Source: Pedobacter sp. Leaf41
GTDB taxonomy: Bacteria; Bacteroidota; Bacteroidia; Sphingobacteriales; Sphingobacteriaceae
Reading direction: 5' to 3'
Assembly: GCF_001422545.1 (NCBI RefSeq)
Contig: NZ_LMLE01000011.1
Location: 366,854-430,853 of the forward strand
Length of the DNA: 64,000 nt
The notes beneath the pieces are model-generated. The model was not told where the DNA came from, searched no databases, and worked only from the letters and a program-made list of their open reading frames with translations. The translations under genes and the position numbers were made by a program. Shown piece after piece: positions 1 to 6,248 of the stretch. Positions within the stretch are counted from its first letter, which is position 1; every line of letters begins with the position of its first letter.

Positions 1-290
1 GGTTTATCCAGAGGAAATTGAACTGATCCCTTTGCGCTTTTGTAGATTGAAATCTCATCTTTATAAGCTTCAATCCCGCCGTTTCCAGGATAAAAGCCGA
101 TGTGAGTTTTATAACCTGCATAATGAACAAGATTTCCATACAGATCGAAGGTAGGAATGGCGTAGCTGATTTTTTCTTTCGCTTCTGGGGCGGCTTCCTT
201 TATGGTTTCTCTAACTAGCTGTAATTTTTCCTGGGTTTCTGTCGGAAATTTAGCAATGTATTTGTCTATTTCTGGGTTAACGTTGCTCAT
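1..290 (-). CDS. DUF1801 (YdhG-like) domain protein, 3' end cut by window edge
   Basis: Reading the minus strand from the ATG at 288-290 gives an open frame of 96 codons that runs off the window start. It begins MSNVNPEIDKYIAKFP and contains the stretch ISYAIPTFDLYGNLVHYAGY, the pattern of the DUF1801/YdhG family (small single-domain proteins of unknown biochemical role, fold related to frataxin-like domains). The family is normally ~115-140 residues, so only the C-terminal part is missing. A second DUF1801 protein lies at 39696-40055. Function unknown; family call from recognisable sequence pattern. Confidence 0.75.
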   Translation of the reverse strand, partial: MSNVNPEIDKYIAKFPTETQEKLQLVRETIKEAAPEAKEKISYAIPTFDLYGNLVHYAGYKTHIGFYPGNGGIEAYKDEISIYKSAKGSVQFPLDK

Positions 291-391
291 TTTTTGCTCA
301 ATTAAATAGCGGAAATTACAATGAATCTTAAAGAAATAGATGGTGTAAAAATGGCAAATTTTATTGGTGGTTGCGACAAATTATAAGTGAC

Positions 392-958
392 TTAAACCCT
401 TAACAAGCCACGAAATCCTCTGGCAGCATAGTATGATTCTGCTCCGTTATGGTAGGTAAAAACTTTGTTGTATCGCTTATCACAAAATAGGGCGCCACCA
501 AGTTTTCTGATCTCTTCAGGCGTTTTAATCCAACTGGAGGTTTTTAAATCGAAATTGCCCAATTCTTGTAAGCGGCGATATTGATCCTCGGTTAATAATT
601 CTATTCCCATTTCTCTAGCGATACCTAAAGCGTTGTTTTGTGGCTTGTTTTCTTTTCTCGATTCCCAGGCCTTTGAATCGTAACACAAACTTCTCCTTGC
701 TTTCGGGCTTTCAGCAGCACAATCAACATAAAGGAACTCGCCAGTTTCTTCGTCATAACCAATCACATCTGGCTCACCGCTAGTAACTTCCATTTCATCA
801 ATCGACCAAAGTTTTTCAGGTTGTGCATCAAGCTTCGATCTAACATCTTCCCATGCTAAACCTTCATGTCTATTCATGTTCTTTTCGAAGCGTTGTTTTA
901 AAATATTAAAAAGTTCGTCACGCTGTTCTTCGGATAGCTTTTTAGTCGTGGTGCTCAT
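392..958 (-). CDS. DUF4256 domain-containing protein
   Basis: The product is a soluble protein of 188 residues when started at the ATG at 956-958 (MSTTTKKLSEEQ); an in-frame ATG five codons upstream is possible but adds only MRPNK. It contains GLAWEDVRSKL, SGEPDVIGYDEETGEF and a C-terminal YYAARGFRGLLRV, which match the DUF4256 family of Bacteroidota and Firmicutes. The biochemical role of this family is not known. There are no signal peptide or membrane segments. It stands alone, with 100 bp to the DUF1801 gene downstream. Confidence 0.75.
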   Translation of the reverse strand: MSTTTKKLSEEQRDELFNILKQRFEKNMNRHEGLAWEDVRSKLDAQPEKLWSIDEMEVTSGEPDVIGYDEETGEFLYVDCAAESPKARRSLCYDSKAWESRKENKPQNNALGIAREMGIELLTEDQYRRLQELGNFDLKTSSWIKTPEEIRKLGGALFCDKRYNKVFTYHNGAESYYAARGFRGLLRV

Positions 959-1123
959 TTTATTTGGTCGCAATAGTGATTAGATTGCAAATAAAATTAG
1001 TCAAATTATCTTTAGTGCAAAAGGGAAAATTGTGATGGTGAAGAAAAATGCAGAGAACTTATGAGAATGAAAAGTCCAATAGTTACACCTACCATTGGAC
1101 TTAAAAACACTACTGAATGATTT

Positions 1124-1861
1124 TTACCACGGGCTTATGCCTGTTTCATCTTCAATATCATTACTGTAAAACTGACCAGTTGGTGCGTCTTCATCGGTAA
1201 GGGTATGTTTAACGATAAAACTTGCTGCACTTTCTACTGTACCTGGCCCATTATGATGGTTAAAGTCGGTAGCAGTATAACCTGGATCAATTACATTTAC
1301 TTTGAAAGGCAAGTCTTTCAACTCGTAAGCCAATACAATTGTGTATGCATTTAAAGCAGCTTTCGAGGTGCCGTATGCTGCAGTTTTTACGGGATAGTAT
1401 TTCCAAGTTGGGTCGCTATGAAGGGTTAATGATCCAAGACCGGATGTAATATTGCTGATCCTCGGACTATCCGATTTTTTAAGGAGTGCTAAAAATGCTT
1501 GTGTAACCTGAATCACACCAAAAAAATTGGTATCGAAAACATCTTTGATTTCCGAAATTGAAGTTTCTGTGGCTGTTTGTGGGCTTACACCGAGAATGCC
1601 GGCATTATTGATCAAAATATCCAATTTGCCCTGTTCATTTTCGATAAGATCTTTAGCCGCAATAATAGAATCTGTATCTAAAACATCTATTTCGATGGCC
1701 TTAATGTTTTGAAAGCCCTTTTCAGCAAGTTTATTTGCTATTGCTTCTCCTTTTTGAAGGGAGCGACTTCCTAAATAAACAAATATTCCTTGTTGAGATA
1801 ACTGTTTAACAGTTTCCAATCCTATGCTTCTATTTGCTCCTGTAATTAATGCTGATTTCAT
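1124..1861 (-). CDS. Short-chain dehydrogenase/reductase (classical SDR)
   Basis: A 245-residue Rossmann-fold NAD(P)-dependent oxidoreductase. The cofactor-binding motif TGANRSIG is at residues 7-14, NNAG at 85-88, the catalytic Ser near 140, and Tyr163/Lys167 in YGTSK, so all catalytic elements are present. The Arg after TGAN and RS at the strand end (GSRS, residues 31-34) suggest NADPH. The substrate cannot be told; similar proteins are annotated as carbonyl reductases. The gene lies 72 bp downstream of a Crp/Fnr-type regulator on the same strand, and may be co-transcribed with it or controlled by it (inference). Confidence 0.85.
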   Translation of the reverse strand: MKSALITGANRSIGLETVKQLSQQGIFVYLGSRSLQKGEAIANKLAEKGFQNIKAIEIDVLDTDSIIAAKDLIENEQGKLDILINNAGILGVSPQTATETSISEIKDVFDTNFFGVIQVTQAFLALLKKSDSPRISNITSGLGSLTLHSDPTWKYYPVKTAAYGTSKAALNAYTIVLAYELKDLPFKVNVIDPGYTATDFNHHNGPGTVESAASFIVKHTLTDEDAPTGQFYSNDIEDETGISPW

Positions 1862-1933
1862 TTTTTTTTAAATTTGATGATGTAAAGCTGCAGGTTTTGG
1901 TGATGAAATCATTTGCCATTTGGCAAAAAGTAA

Positions 1934-2503
1934 CTATCGTATATTTTTTCTTATTCTACTTAGTGATGATTGGGTTACGCCAAGGTAGGAAGCAATATAG
2001 GAAAGCGGTACGCGGTTAACTAAAGTTGGATAAATTTCCATGAATTTTAGATAACGGGTTGTACCGTCTTCTGATACCAATGGACTTCTTCTCTCTACTT
2101 TTAGCATCAGCGCTCTTGCAATAATTTTATGTACGATGGTATCCCAACCCACAATGGTTTGTAGAAGTTCTAACCAGTCTTTTCTTTCAAACACCATCAT
2201 TTTACAATCGGTTACTGCCTGTACGTAAGCGCTGGAACAAATCTGATTATCAAAACTTTCCAAATCTACCACCAGATTGTTTTCTTCAATGAAGTATTTG
2301 GTTACTTCTTCGCCCTTATTGTTGTAATAGCAAACTCTTAAAATACCCTCTGTAATAAAACCTACCTGCCGCGAAATTTTGCCAGCTTCAGAGAAATAAT
2401 CATCCTTTTTGATTTCGACCACCAACAATTTTGACGCAATGAAATCGATTTGTTGTTGGTTCAGGTTGCCAAATCTCAAGATAAAATCAAAAAGTTGTTT
2501 CAT
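1934..2503 (-). CDS. Crp/Fnr family transcriptional regulator
   Basis: A 189-residue protein with an N-terminal cyclic-nucleotide-binding-like beta-roll (about residues 20-120, including the GFITEGILRVCYYNNKGEEV segment) and a short C-terminal helix-turn-helix, PLSYIASYLGVTQSSLSRIR. This is the common Bacteroidota Crp-like type, in which ligand-binding residues of true CAP are not conserved and the inducer is usually unknown. It sits immediately upstream of an SDR gene in the same direction, a frequent pairing in which the regulator controls the reductase (inference). Confidence 0.85.
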   Translation of the reverse strand: MKQLFDFILRFGNLNQQQIDFIASKLLVVEIKKDDYFSEAGKISRQVGFITEGILRVCYYNNKGEEVTKYFIEENNLVVDLESFDNQICSSAYVQAVTDCKMMVFERKDWLELLQTIVGWDTIVHKIIARALMLKVERRSPLVSEDGTTRYLKFMEIYPTLVNRVPLSYIASYLGVTQSSLSRIRKNIR

Positions 2504-2655
2504 GTGTGCAAGATATATAAATCAAGGTTCACAAAAATTGCCATTTGACAAAAATGACTGCCAGATATTATTATCGTTTTGTGAAATGATGTTATGAAGG
2601 TAGAAAGGGCAAAAATTAGTTAATGAGCAATGTTCGAACTAATCTTCAATAGCTT

Positions 2656-3060
2656 CTATTCCCATTTCCGGCGACTATCTATCGTGTTTTTACTGCCTGT
2701 CACTACCGTTTGTCCATATCCATTACTAGCTGTCTGGATATACCCAGGTTCGTAAATGACAGCAATATAACTGCTTATGTTTTCATAAACAGAAACTGTT
2801 CCACCATCGCCATCAGGAAAAGACCGGGACGGAGCACCCCGTTTATTAATTAATTCTGAATATTTTACGCCCACCCAAGATTTTTTCCACTCTTCTTTTT
2901 TGTAATATTCTCTTTAAATATTAGCGTAATGGCTGTCGTTCTTATAGCGTTCTGCCAATGCTTCCTTCATATTTTTACTAATCTTCACCTCTTCTTTGTT
3001 TTGACCAGATACACTCAGGCAAAAGAATATTCAAGATGAAGTGCAAAACAGTTTCATCAT
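2656..3060 (-). pseudogene. Secreted-protein gene broken by two in-frame stops
   Basis: One continuous minus-strand frame runs from ATGs at 3055-3060 to TAG at 2656-2658 (~133 codons) but has TGA at 3031-3033 and TAA at 2914-2916. Ignoring the stops, the N-terminus reads MMKLFCTSS, stop, then IFFCLSVSGQNKEE: a plausible signal peptide ending at SGQ. The body continues in the same frame through the second stop (RYKNDSHYANI, stop, REYYKKEEWKKSW) to RGAPSRSFPDGDGGTVSVYE. Continuity of frame and a sensible signal peptide argue for one decayed gene. The last ~85 codons remain open and could give a fragment from the GTG at 2872-2874. The product is not recognised. It borders the attC-like cluster and may be a decayed cassette. 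Confidence 0.6.
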
Positions 3061-3116
3061 AATTGTTATCATTTTTATTCAGTTTTTTACTTTTTTATTG
3101 ATGATTATAAGTGATG

Positions 3117-3200
3117 GCTAACATGCAGACATTGGTATTGGCGATCATCCCTGGCCCGAAGCAGGAATACAAGCTGAGCTTTGTGTATTTGCTTGTTTGC
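3117..3200 (-). repeat. Small attC-like hairpin, candidate recombination site
   Basis: This 84-bp stretch begins GCTAACATGCAGACA on the plus strand and ends TGTATTTGCTTGTTTGC; the reverse complement of the end, GCAAACAAGCAAATACA, matches the start at 11 of the first 15 positions, with further G-T pairs possible. The outer GCTAAC is the same hexamer that bounds the two large repeats next to it. Inside are secondary short complementarities (AAGCT/AGCTT). It abuts the large repeat at 3208-3340 with no room for a gene between them. The arm sequence differs from the large repeats, as is normal among integron attC sites, but the identification is tentative. Confidence 0.35.
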
Positions 3201-3207
3201 AATTACC

Positions 3208-3340
3208 GCTAACGTTTTGGGGCTTTGCGTTCGGGCGGGAAATCGAAGCGCAAATCTTCAATTTTGCACAAAAGCTCATGCGAAGAACTGCTGTTGAACT
3301 TTGCAGTTTCGCCCCACTATTGCAAAACCCGTGTTGGCTG
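3208..3340 (-). repeat. attC-like imperfect palindrome, copy A
   Basis: This copy is about 133 bp and near-identical in layout to copy B at 3997-4129. On the plus strand it starts GCTAACG, followed by GGGGCTTTGCG, and ends CACTATTGCAAAACCC then GTGTTGGC. The two arms are complementary with bulges (GGGCTTTGCG against TTGCAAAACCC, and GCTAAC against GTTGGC). The central part carries a small stem, CAATTTTGCACAAAAG. Single genes lie on either side in one direction. Long bulged palindrome, conserved inverted ends and position between genes are the hallmarks of integron attC recombination sites. No integrase is visible in the window. Confidence 0.6.
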
Positions 3341-3374
3341 TTCGTTGTTTTTTAGAGGTTCATTAAATGTCATT

Positions 3375-3941
3375 TCAACAGCCAAAATATCGATTAGAAA
3401 TTTCGACTTTTGTTTGATACCAATTTTCAGAAAGTTTTTTTACATATTCTGGATAGTTTGGGTAGCCAATTGGATTGTCTTTACAATTACAAGTTGGTGT
3501 TTTTTCATAAATGATAAATAATTCTTTATATTTTCCAATAACCGACCAGTCTCGTCTTGATGTTTTCATATGAAACATAATACAATTTTGGGCTTCTCCA
3601 ATTTCAACGGATTCACAAAATTTACTGTCAATCAGTTCAGTTAATCTAAGTTTGTCAGCGATACTAACTTTTGAAAATAATTTATTGATGTCTTTGGCAT
3701 TTTCAATGCGGTATCTTATACAGGCACCGTCTCCAACCGCATCTTTTGTAATGCTGTCATTGATAAATTCTTTATTTCTATCAATAATATCTACAAATTC
3801 TTTACATTTTGCAATCTCACTATTTTCAATTTTGTCTGATGAGAAGTCTGTCGTAATCCCAATAACAGACAAAAAAAACATTACTATTAGGGTTGCAATT
3901 GTCAGTCCTGAAAAAATAAATATTTTTTTTGTTGTCGTCAT
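3375..3941 (-). CDS. Hypothetical membrane-anchored protein between attC-like repeats
   Basis: This 188-residue protein is not recognised. The N-terminus MTTTKKIFIFSGL is followed by one hydrophobic helix (about residues 7-27, IATLIVMFFLSVIGI), then a ~160-residue polar domain rich in Lys/Asp/Glu with several cysteines (CKEF, ACIRY, FCES, NCIMF, CNCK and a C-terminal GC). It is probably anchored to the inner membrane with the domain outside, or is a secreted protein. Its stop is 34 bp from repeat A and its start is 55 bp from repeat B, so it exactly fills the space between the two palindromes like a gene cassette. The base composition is AT-rich. Confidence 0.6.
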   Translation of the reverse strand: MTTTKKIFIFSGLTIATLIVMFFLSVIGITTDFSSDKIENSEIAKCKEFVDIIDRNKEFINDSITKDAVGDGACIRYRIENAKDINKLFSKVSIADKLRLTELIDSKFCESVEIGEAQNCIMFHMKTSRRDWSVIGKYKELFIIYEKTPTCNCKDNPIGYPNYPEYVKKLSENWYQTKVEISNRYFGC

Positions 3942-3996
3942 TTAGTTTGCTTTTTCATTTTGTCTTATTGTTTGGAAGGCGACGCTCTATAAGACT

Positions 3997-4129
3997 GCCA
4001 ACGTCCCGGGGCTTTGCGATGGTAGGGCAATCGAAGCACAAATCTTCAATTTTGTACAAAAATTGAACAGAAGAACTGCCGTTGAACTTTGCAGTTTCGC
4101 CCCACTATTGCAAAACCCTTGTTAGCTAC
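3997..4129 (-). repeat. attC-like imperfect palindrome, copy B
   Basis: Second copy of the ~133-bp element. The plus strand starts GCCAACGTCCCGGGGC and ends CTATTGCAAAACCCTTGTTAGC. The arms pair as GCCAAC with GTTAGC, GGGGCTTTGCGATGGT with ACTATTGCAAAACCC, and GGGC with GCCCC, with unpaired bases interspersed; the centre holds CAATTTTGTACAAAAATTG, an almost perfect inner stem. It shares long identical blocks with copy A (e.g. TTGAACTTTGCAGTTTCGCC). The stop codon of the CPCC gene (4126-4128) lies inside the terminal hexamer, as often seen for cassette genes abutting attC. Confidence 0.6.
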
Positions 4130-4698
4130 AGTTTTTTCTTGTACTTTACTTTTGCCTCTTTGTTTATGTATTTTAAAAACTTTTCATCAATAGCTCCAAA
4201 TTTCAAGAAATTTGATTTTGCTTTTTCTAATGTCATATGATTTGGTCCATCTCCACCATTTGCCCAAAAACAAACTGGACAAATTTCCCAAAGTCCGTCT
4301 TCTGCATAACCAATAGAATAATTCTCACAACAAGGACATAATCCAGCAATTTCATCTTCCCCAATTACGTAATTTTTAGTATTGTAATTTATTATATCTA
4401 TTTTAGTTTGGAGATATAAATTTGTTGCAAATTTCATCTTGAGTGTTAGATAGTCAACTAATAATATTTCAGCTTCTTTCGTAAGTATTGGATTTGGGGT
4501 ATTATGTATTAATTCAATAAAATTGTCTGATATTTTAGGATAAGTACCTTCTTCAATTGACTCATTTATAGTATCTTTTTCATTAAACCACCAATAGTTC
4601 TCTTTAAGAATTTGAATCTTGCTTTCGTTTGGCAAGTTTTTCACTTCATTATTTGCAATTATATCTTTCGCTTCAGTTCTGTCTATGTGTTGTTTCAT
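4126..4698 (-). CDS. Cysteine-rich CPCC-domain protein, probable cassette gene
   Basis: The product is 190 residues from the ATG at 4696-4698 (MKQHIDRTEAKD). A longer start at 4725 adds MKVDVSYNF, but those codons contain GTTAGC, the proposed cassette boundary, so the inner start is preferred. The C-terminal third has CPCCENYSIGYAEDGLWEIC followed by PVCFWANGGDGPNHMTLEKA, the signature of the cysteine-rich CPCC family (four Cys in two CxxC pairs, likely one zinc). The N-terminal part is helical and unrecognised. CPCC proteins are small and of unknown function, and recur on mobile DNA. The stop overlaps the end of repeat B. Confidence 0.7.
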   Translation of the reverse strand: MKQHIDRTEAKDIIANNEVKNLPNESKIQILKENYWWFNEKDTINESIEEGTYPKISDNFIELIHNTPNPILTKEAEILLVDYLTLKMKFATNLYLQTKIDIINYNTKNYVIGEDEIAGLCPCCENYSIGYAEDGLWEICPVCFWANGGDGPNHMTLEKAKSNFLKFGAIDEKFLKYINKEAKVKYKKKL

Positions 4699-4707
4699 GA
4701 AATTGTA

Positions 4708-4713
4708 GCTAAC
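4708..4713 (-). other. Candidate cassette boundary GTTAGC
   Basis: On the minus strand the ten bases GTTAGCTACA occur at 4704-4713, and the same ten bases occur on the plus strand at 4121-4130, at the end of repeat B. In the integron model this would be the point (G^TT) where the first cassette joins the preceding site. No long palindrome is seen on its outer side, so it could mark an attI-like or chromosomal junction. Short and speculative. Confidence 0.3.
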
Positions 4714-4730
4714 ATCTACCTTCACGCACC

Positions 4731-4772
4731 TTAAGCGTTTGTAAACGTTTATAGTCGGTTAAATTAATATTG
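4731..4772. repeat. Short repeat, partner of 5717-5750
   Basis: This segment contains TTAAGCGTTT and, further on, TTATAGTCGGTTA. The second element is present in inverted orientation at 5717-5750 (TATAACCGACTATAA), together with a direct TTAAGCGTTT. The pair flanks the VOC and zinc-ribbon genes. Its nature is unknown; it could be a pair of protein-binding sites or ends of a small element. Confidence 0.35.
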
Positions 4773-4819
4773 TAAGCCATATTTGTTACATTGGGTTCTC
4801 ATCAAAATTCACCATCCAA

Positions 4820-5212
4820 TTAATCAGTAAACATCCCAAAATAAGCACCCCAAAAGGTATGGTTCATTGGCATGGTTATTTGGCCAGCCGCAGATAGTCC
4901 TTCAAAAAGTTTATCGGCTTCCGCTTTGCTATCTGCATTTATAGATATAGAATAATTGTTGCACTGTTTAAAGCTCGCAGCCCATTTGCCCTCGGTGTCG
5001 CTACCCATTAAACAAGTATCTTTACTTATTGGAAGCATAACATGCATCACTTTGTTGCCATCCGCTTCGTTCATAGCGGGTTGTCCTTCCTGTTGGGGCA
5101 TCTCGTTAAATTTGCCAATGAATGCAAAATCGCCCCCGAAAACGGAACGGTAGAAATTGAACGCATCTTCACAATTGCCATCAAGAGCGAGGTAAACATT
5201 TACTGTTGCCAT
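4820..5212 (-). CDS. VOC family (PhnB-like) protein with frameshifted C-terminus
   Basis: A 130-residue vicinal-oxygen-chelate fold protein of the PhnB/glyoxalase-like type: MATVNVYLALDGNCEDAFNF, FYRSVFGGDF, GSDTEGKWAASF and FWGAYFGMFTD. Relatives continue for another ~15 residues after this point (typically DKFGINWMVNYDENP). Here the frame stops right after FTD, yet the next bases in another frame read INWMVNFDENPM followed by TAA at 4786-4788, as if ~10 nt had been lost. The gene is therefore probably truncated at the last strand/tail; the core fold remains and it may still work. The substrate is unknown. Confidence 0.8.
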   Translation of the reverse strand: MATVNVYLALDGNCEDAFNFYRSVFGGDFAFIGKFNEMPQQEGQPAMNEADGNKVMHVMLPISKDTCLMGSDTEGKWAASFKQCNNYSISINADSKAEADKLFEGLSAAGQITMPMNHTFWGAYFGMFTD

Positions 5213-5243
5213 AATCTGAATATTTGATTATTAAATTAGGAGC

Positions 5244-5609
5244 TTAAGATAACCACAGCTTCTCTTCGCGTTTTACTAACAGAAGTTCCTCTTCGCTCAG
5301 AAATAAAAAGCCATACTCATAACAAAAATGATAAGTATTGCCAGTTTGGGTTTGATAAGTATGGGTGTGGTATTCGAAGTTAAAACCAGCCGATGCCAGT
5401 TTCTTTTTCATGGTTTTCACTTTGCCATTTGGATTGAGTGCGGCTAAAATGGTTCGATTTCTTTTTAAAATCAGGTTAATTTTTTTAATTACAATCGTAT
5501 CATCACTTTTGGTGTGATTATTATAATTATTTCTGCAAGCATCGTCGCAAAATTTTTTATCGGCCCTACCTACAAGAGGTTTGCCACAATCTAAACAGGA
5601 GCGGTCCAT
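5244..5609 (-). CDS. Conserved hypothetical protein with N-terminal zinc ribbon
   Basis: This 121-residue protein begins MDRSCLDCGKPLVGRADKKF and continues CDDACRNNYNN: CxxC...CxxxC cysteines suited to one zinc. The remainder is a basic helix-rich region (NLILKRNRTIL, TMKKKLASAGFNF) and a C-terminal EEELLLVKREEKLW. Similar small proteins are widespread in Bacteroidota without assigned function; a nucleic-acid-binding role is only a guess from the zinc ribbon and basic region. It lies upstream of the VOC gene on the same strand with 31 bp between them. Confidence 0.65.
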   Translation of the reverse strand: MDRSCLDCGKPLVGRADKKFCDDACRNNYNNHTKSDDTIVIKKINLILKRNRTILAALNPNGKVKTMKKKLASAGFNFEYHTHTYQTQTGNTYHFCYEYGFLFLSEEELLLVKREEKLWLS

Positions 5610-5716
5610 AATAATTTGTTAAGTTTATTACGGGATGATGTTTTAAAAATACTAATTAATTACATTTTACCTAAATAAATAATCTACTTCGGTCGATGTC
5701 TATTGACATTTATCCG

Positions 5717-5750
5717 TTTTAAGCGTTTATAACCGACTATAATTATTTAA
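5717..5750. repeat. Short repeat, inverted partner of 4731-4772
   Basis: Contains TTAAGCGTTTATAACCGACT followed by ATAATTATTT. The internal TTATA...TATAA can form a small hairpin. The 13-bp TTATAGTCGGTTA core is inverted relative to the copy near 4750. It lies in the otherwise featureless 236-bp gap upstream of ssb. Confidence 0.35.
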
Positions 5751-5845
5751 AAACCGAATAATTTTTGAGCACCTTCTCACCTTTGTTCTGTCGGTAGTCG
5801 TGGTGACTATTGTTCGTTAAACATCAATACTTAAATTTTATTATC

Positions 5846-6190
5846 ATGGAAATTGCAATTAACAAAGTAGTATTAAGCGGATTTGCAGGAGCAGATGCAG
5901 ACTTCAAAAATTTATCAGGAAATCAAAAACTAGCAAAAGTTAACTTAGCTGTTAATGAGTACTTCAAAAATTCCTCAGGTGAGGAAGTGAAGAAAACGCA
6001 ATGGTTCAATCTTACCTTCTGGAATGCAAAAGCAGAATTGGCTTTAGCTCAAATTAAAAAAGGAACGAAGATTACAGTTGAAGGTAGATTGCAAACGGGA
6101 ACTTATGAAGCAAAAGATGGTTCAAAAAGATTTACCACCGATATAGTGGTAAGTGAGTTAGTAGTACAAGAAATAGAAATAGCCAATTAG
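5846..6190 (+). CDS. ssb: Single-stranded DNA-binding protein, short form
   Basis: The product is 114 residues from ATG at 5846 (MEIAINKVVLSGFAGADADF). An earlier in-frame ATG at 5810 would add 12 residues not seen in the family. It has one OB fold: LAKVNLAVNEYF, KKTQWFNLTFWNAKAELA, KGTKITVEGRLQTGTYEAKD and TTDIVVSELV. It ends at VVQEIEIAN and lacks the Gly-rich linker and acidic DDDIPF-type tail that recruits partner proteins in housekeeping SSB. It is therefore a short paralogue of the kind common in Bacteroidota, binding ssDNA but probably not acting as the main replication SSB. Confidence 0.85.
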   Translation: MEIAINKVVLSGFAGADADFKNLSGNQKLAKVNLAVNEYFKNSSGEEVKKTQWFNLTFWNAKAELALAQIKKGTKITVEGRLQTGTYEAKDGSKRFTTDIVVSELVVQEIEIAN

Positions 6191-6197
6191 CATAAAA

Positions 6198-6240
6198 AAA
6201 ACTGAAATGCTGAGCTTAGCAAATCGGCGTTTCAGTTTTA
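6198..6240 (+). terminator. Rho-independent terminator after ssb, likely bidirectional
   Basis: The stem AAAACTGAAATGC pairs with GCGTTTCAGTTTT around a 16-nt loop, with A-runs before and T-runs after, so it can stop transcripts of ssb and of the convergent TonB receptor gene. Confidence 0.8.
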
Positions 6241-6248
6241 ATTTGCAA

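Noticed and set aside
2656..3060. Stop-codon recoding (selenocysteine or readthrough) in the broken gene
   Set aside because: There are two different stops, no adjacent SECIS-like hairpin or Sec genes are visible, and the position in the signal peptide makes recoding unlikely.
3225..3521. Plus-strand open frame of 98 codons across repeat A
   Set aside because: It runs over the palindromic repeat and antisense to the membrane-protein gene, and its product has no coherent pattern.
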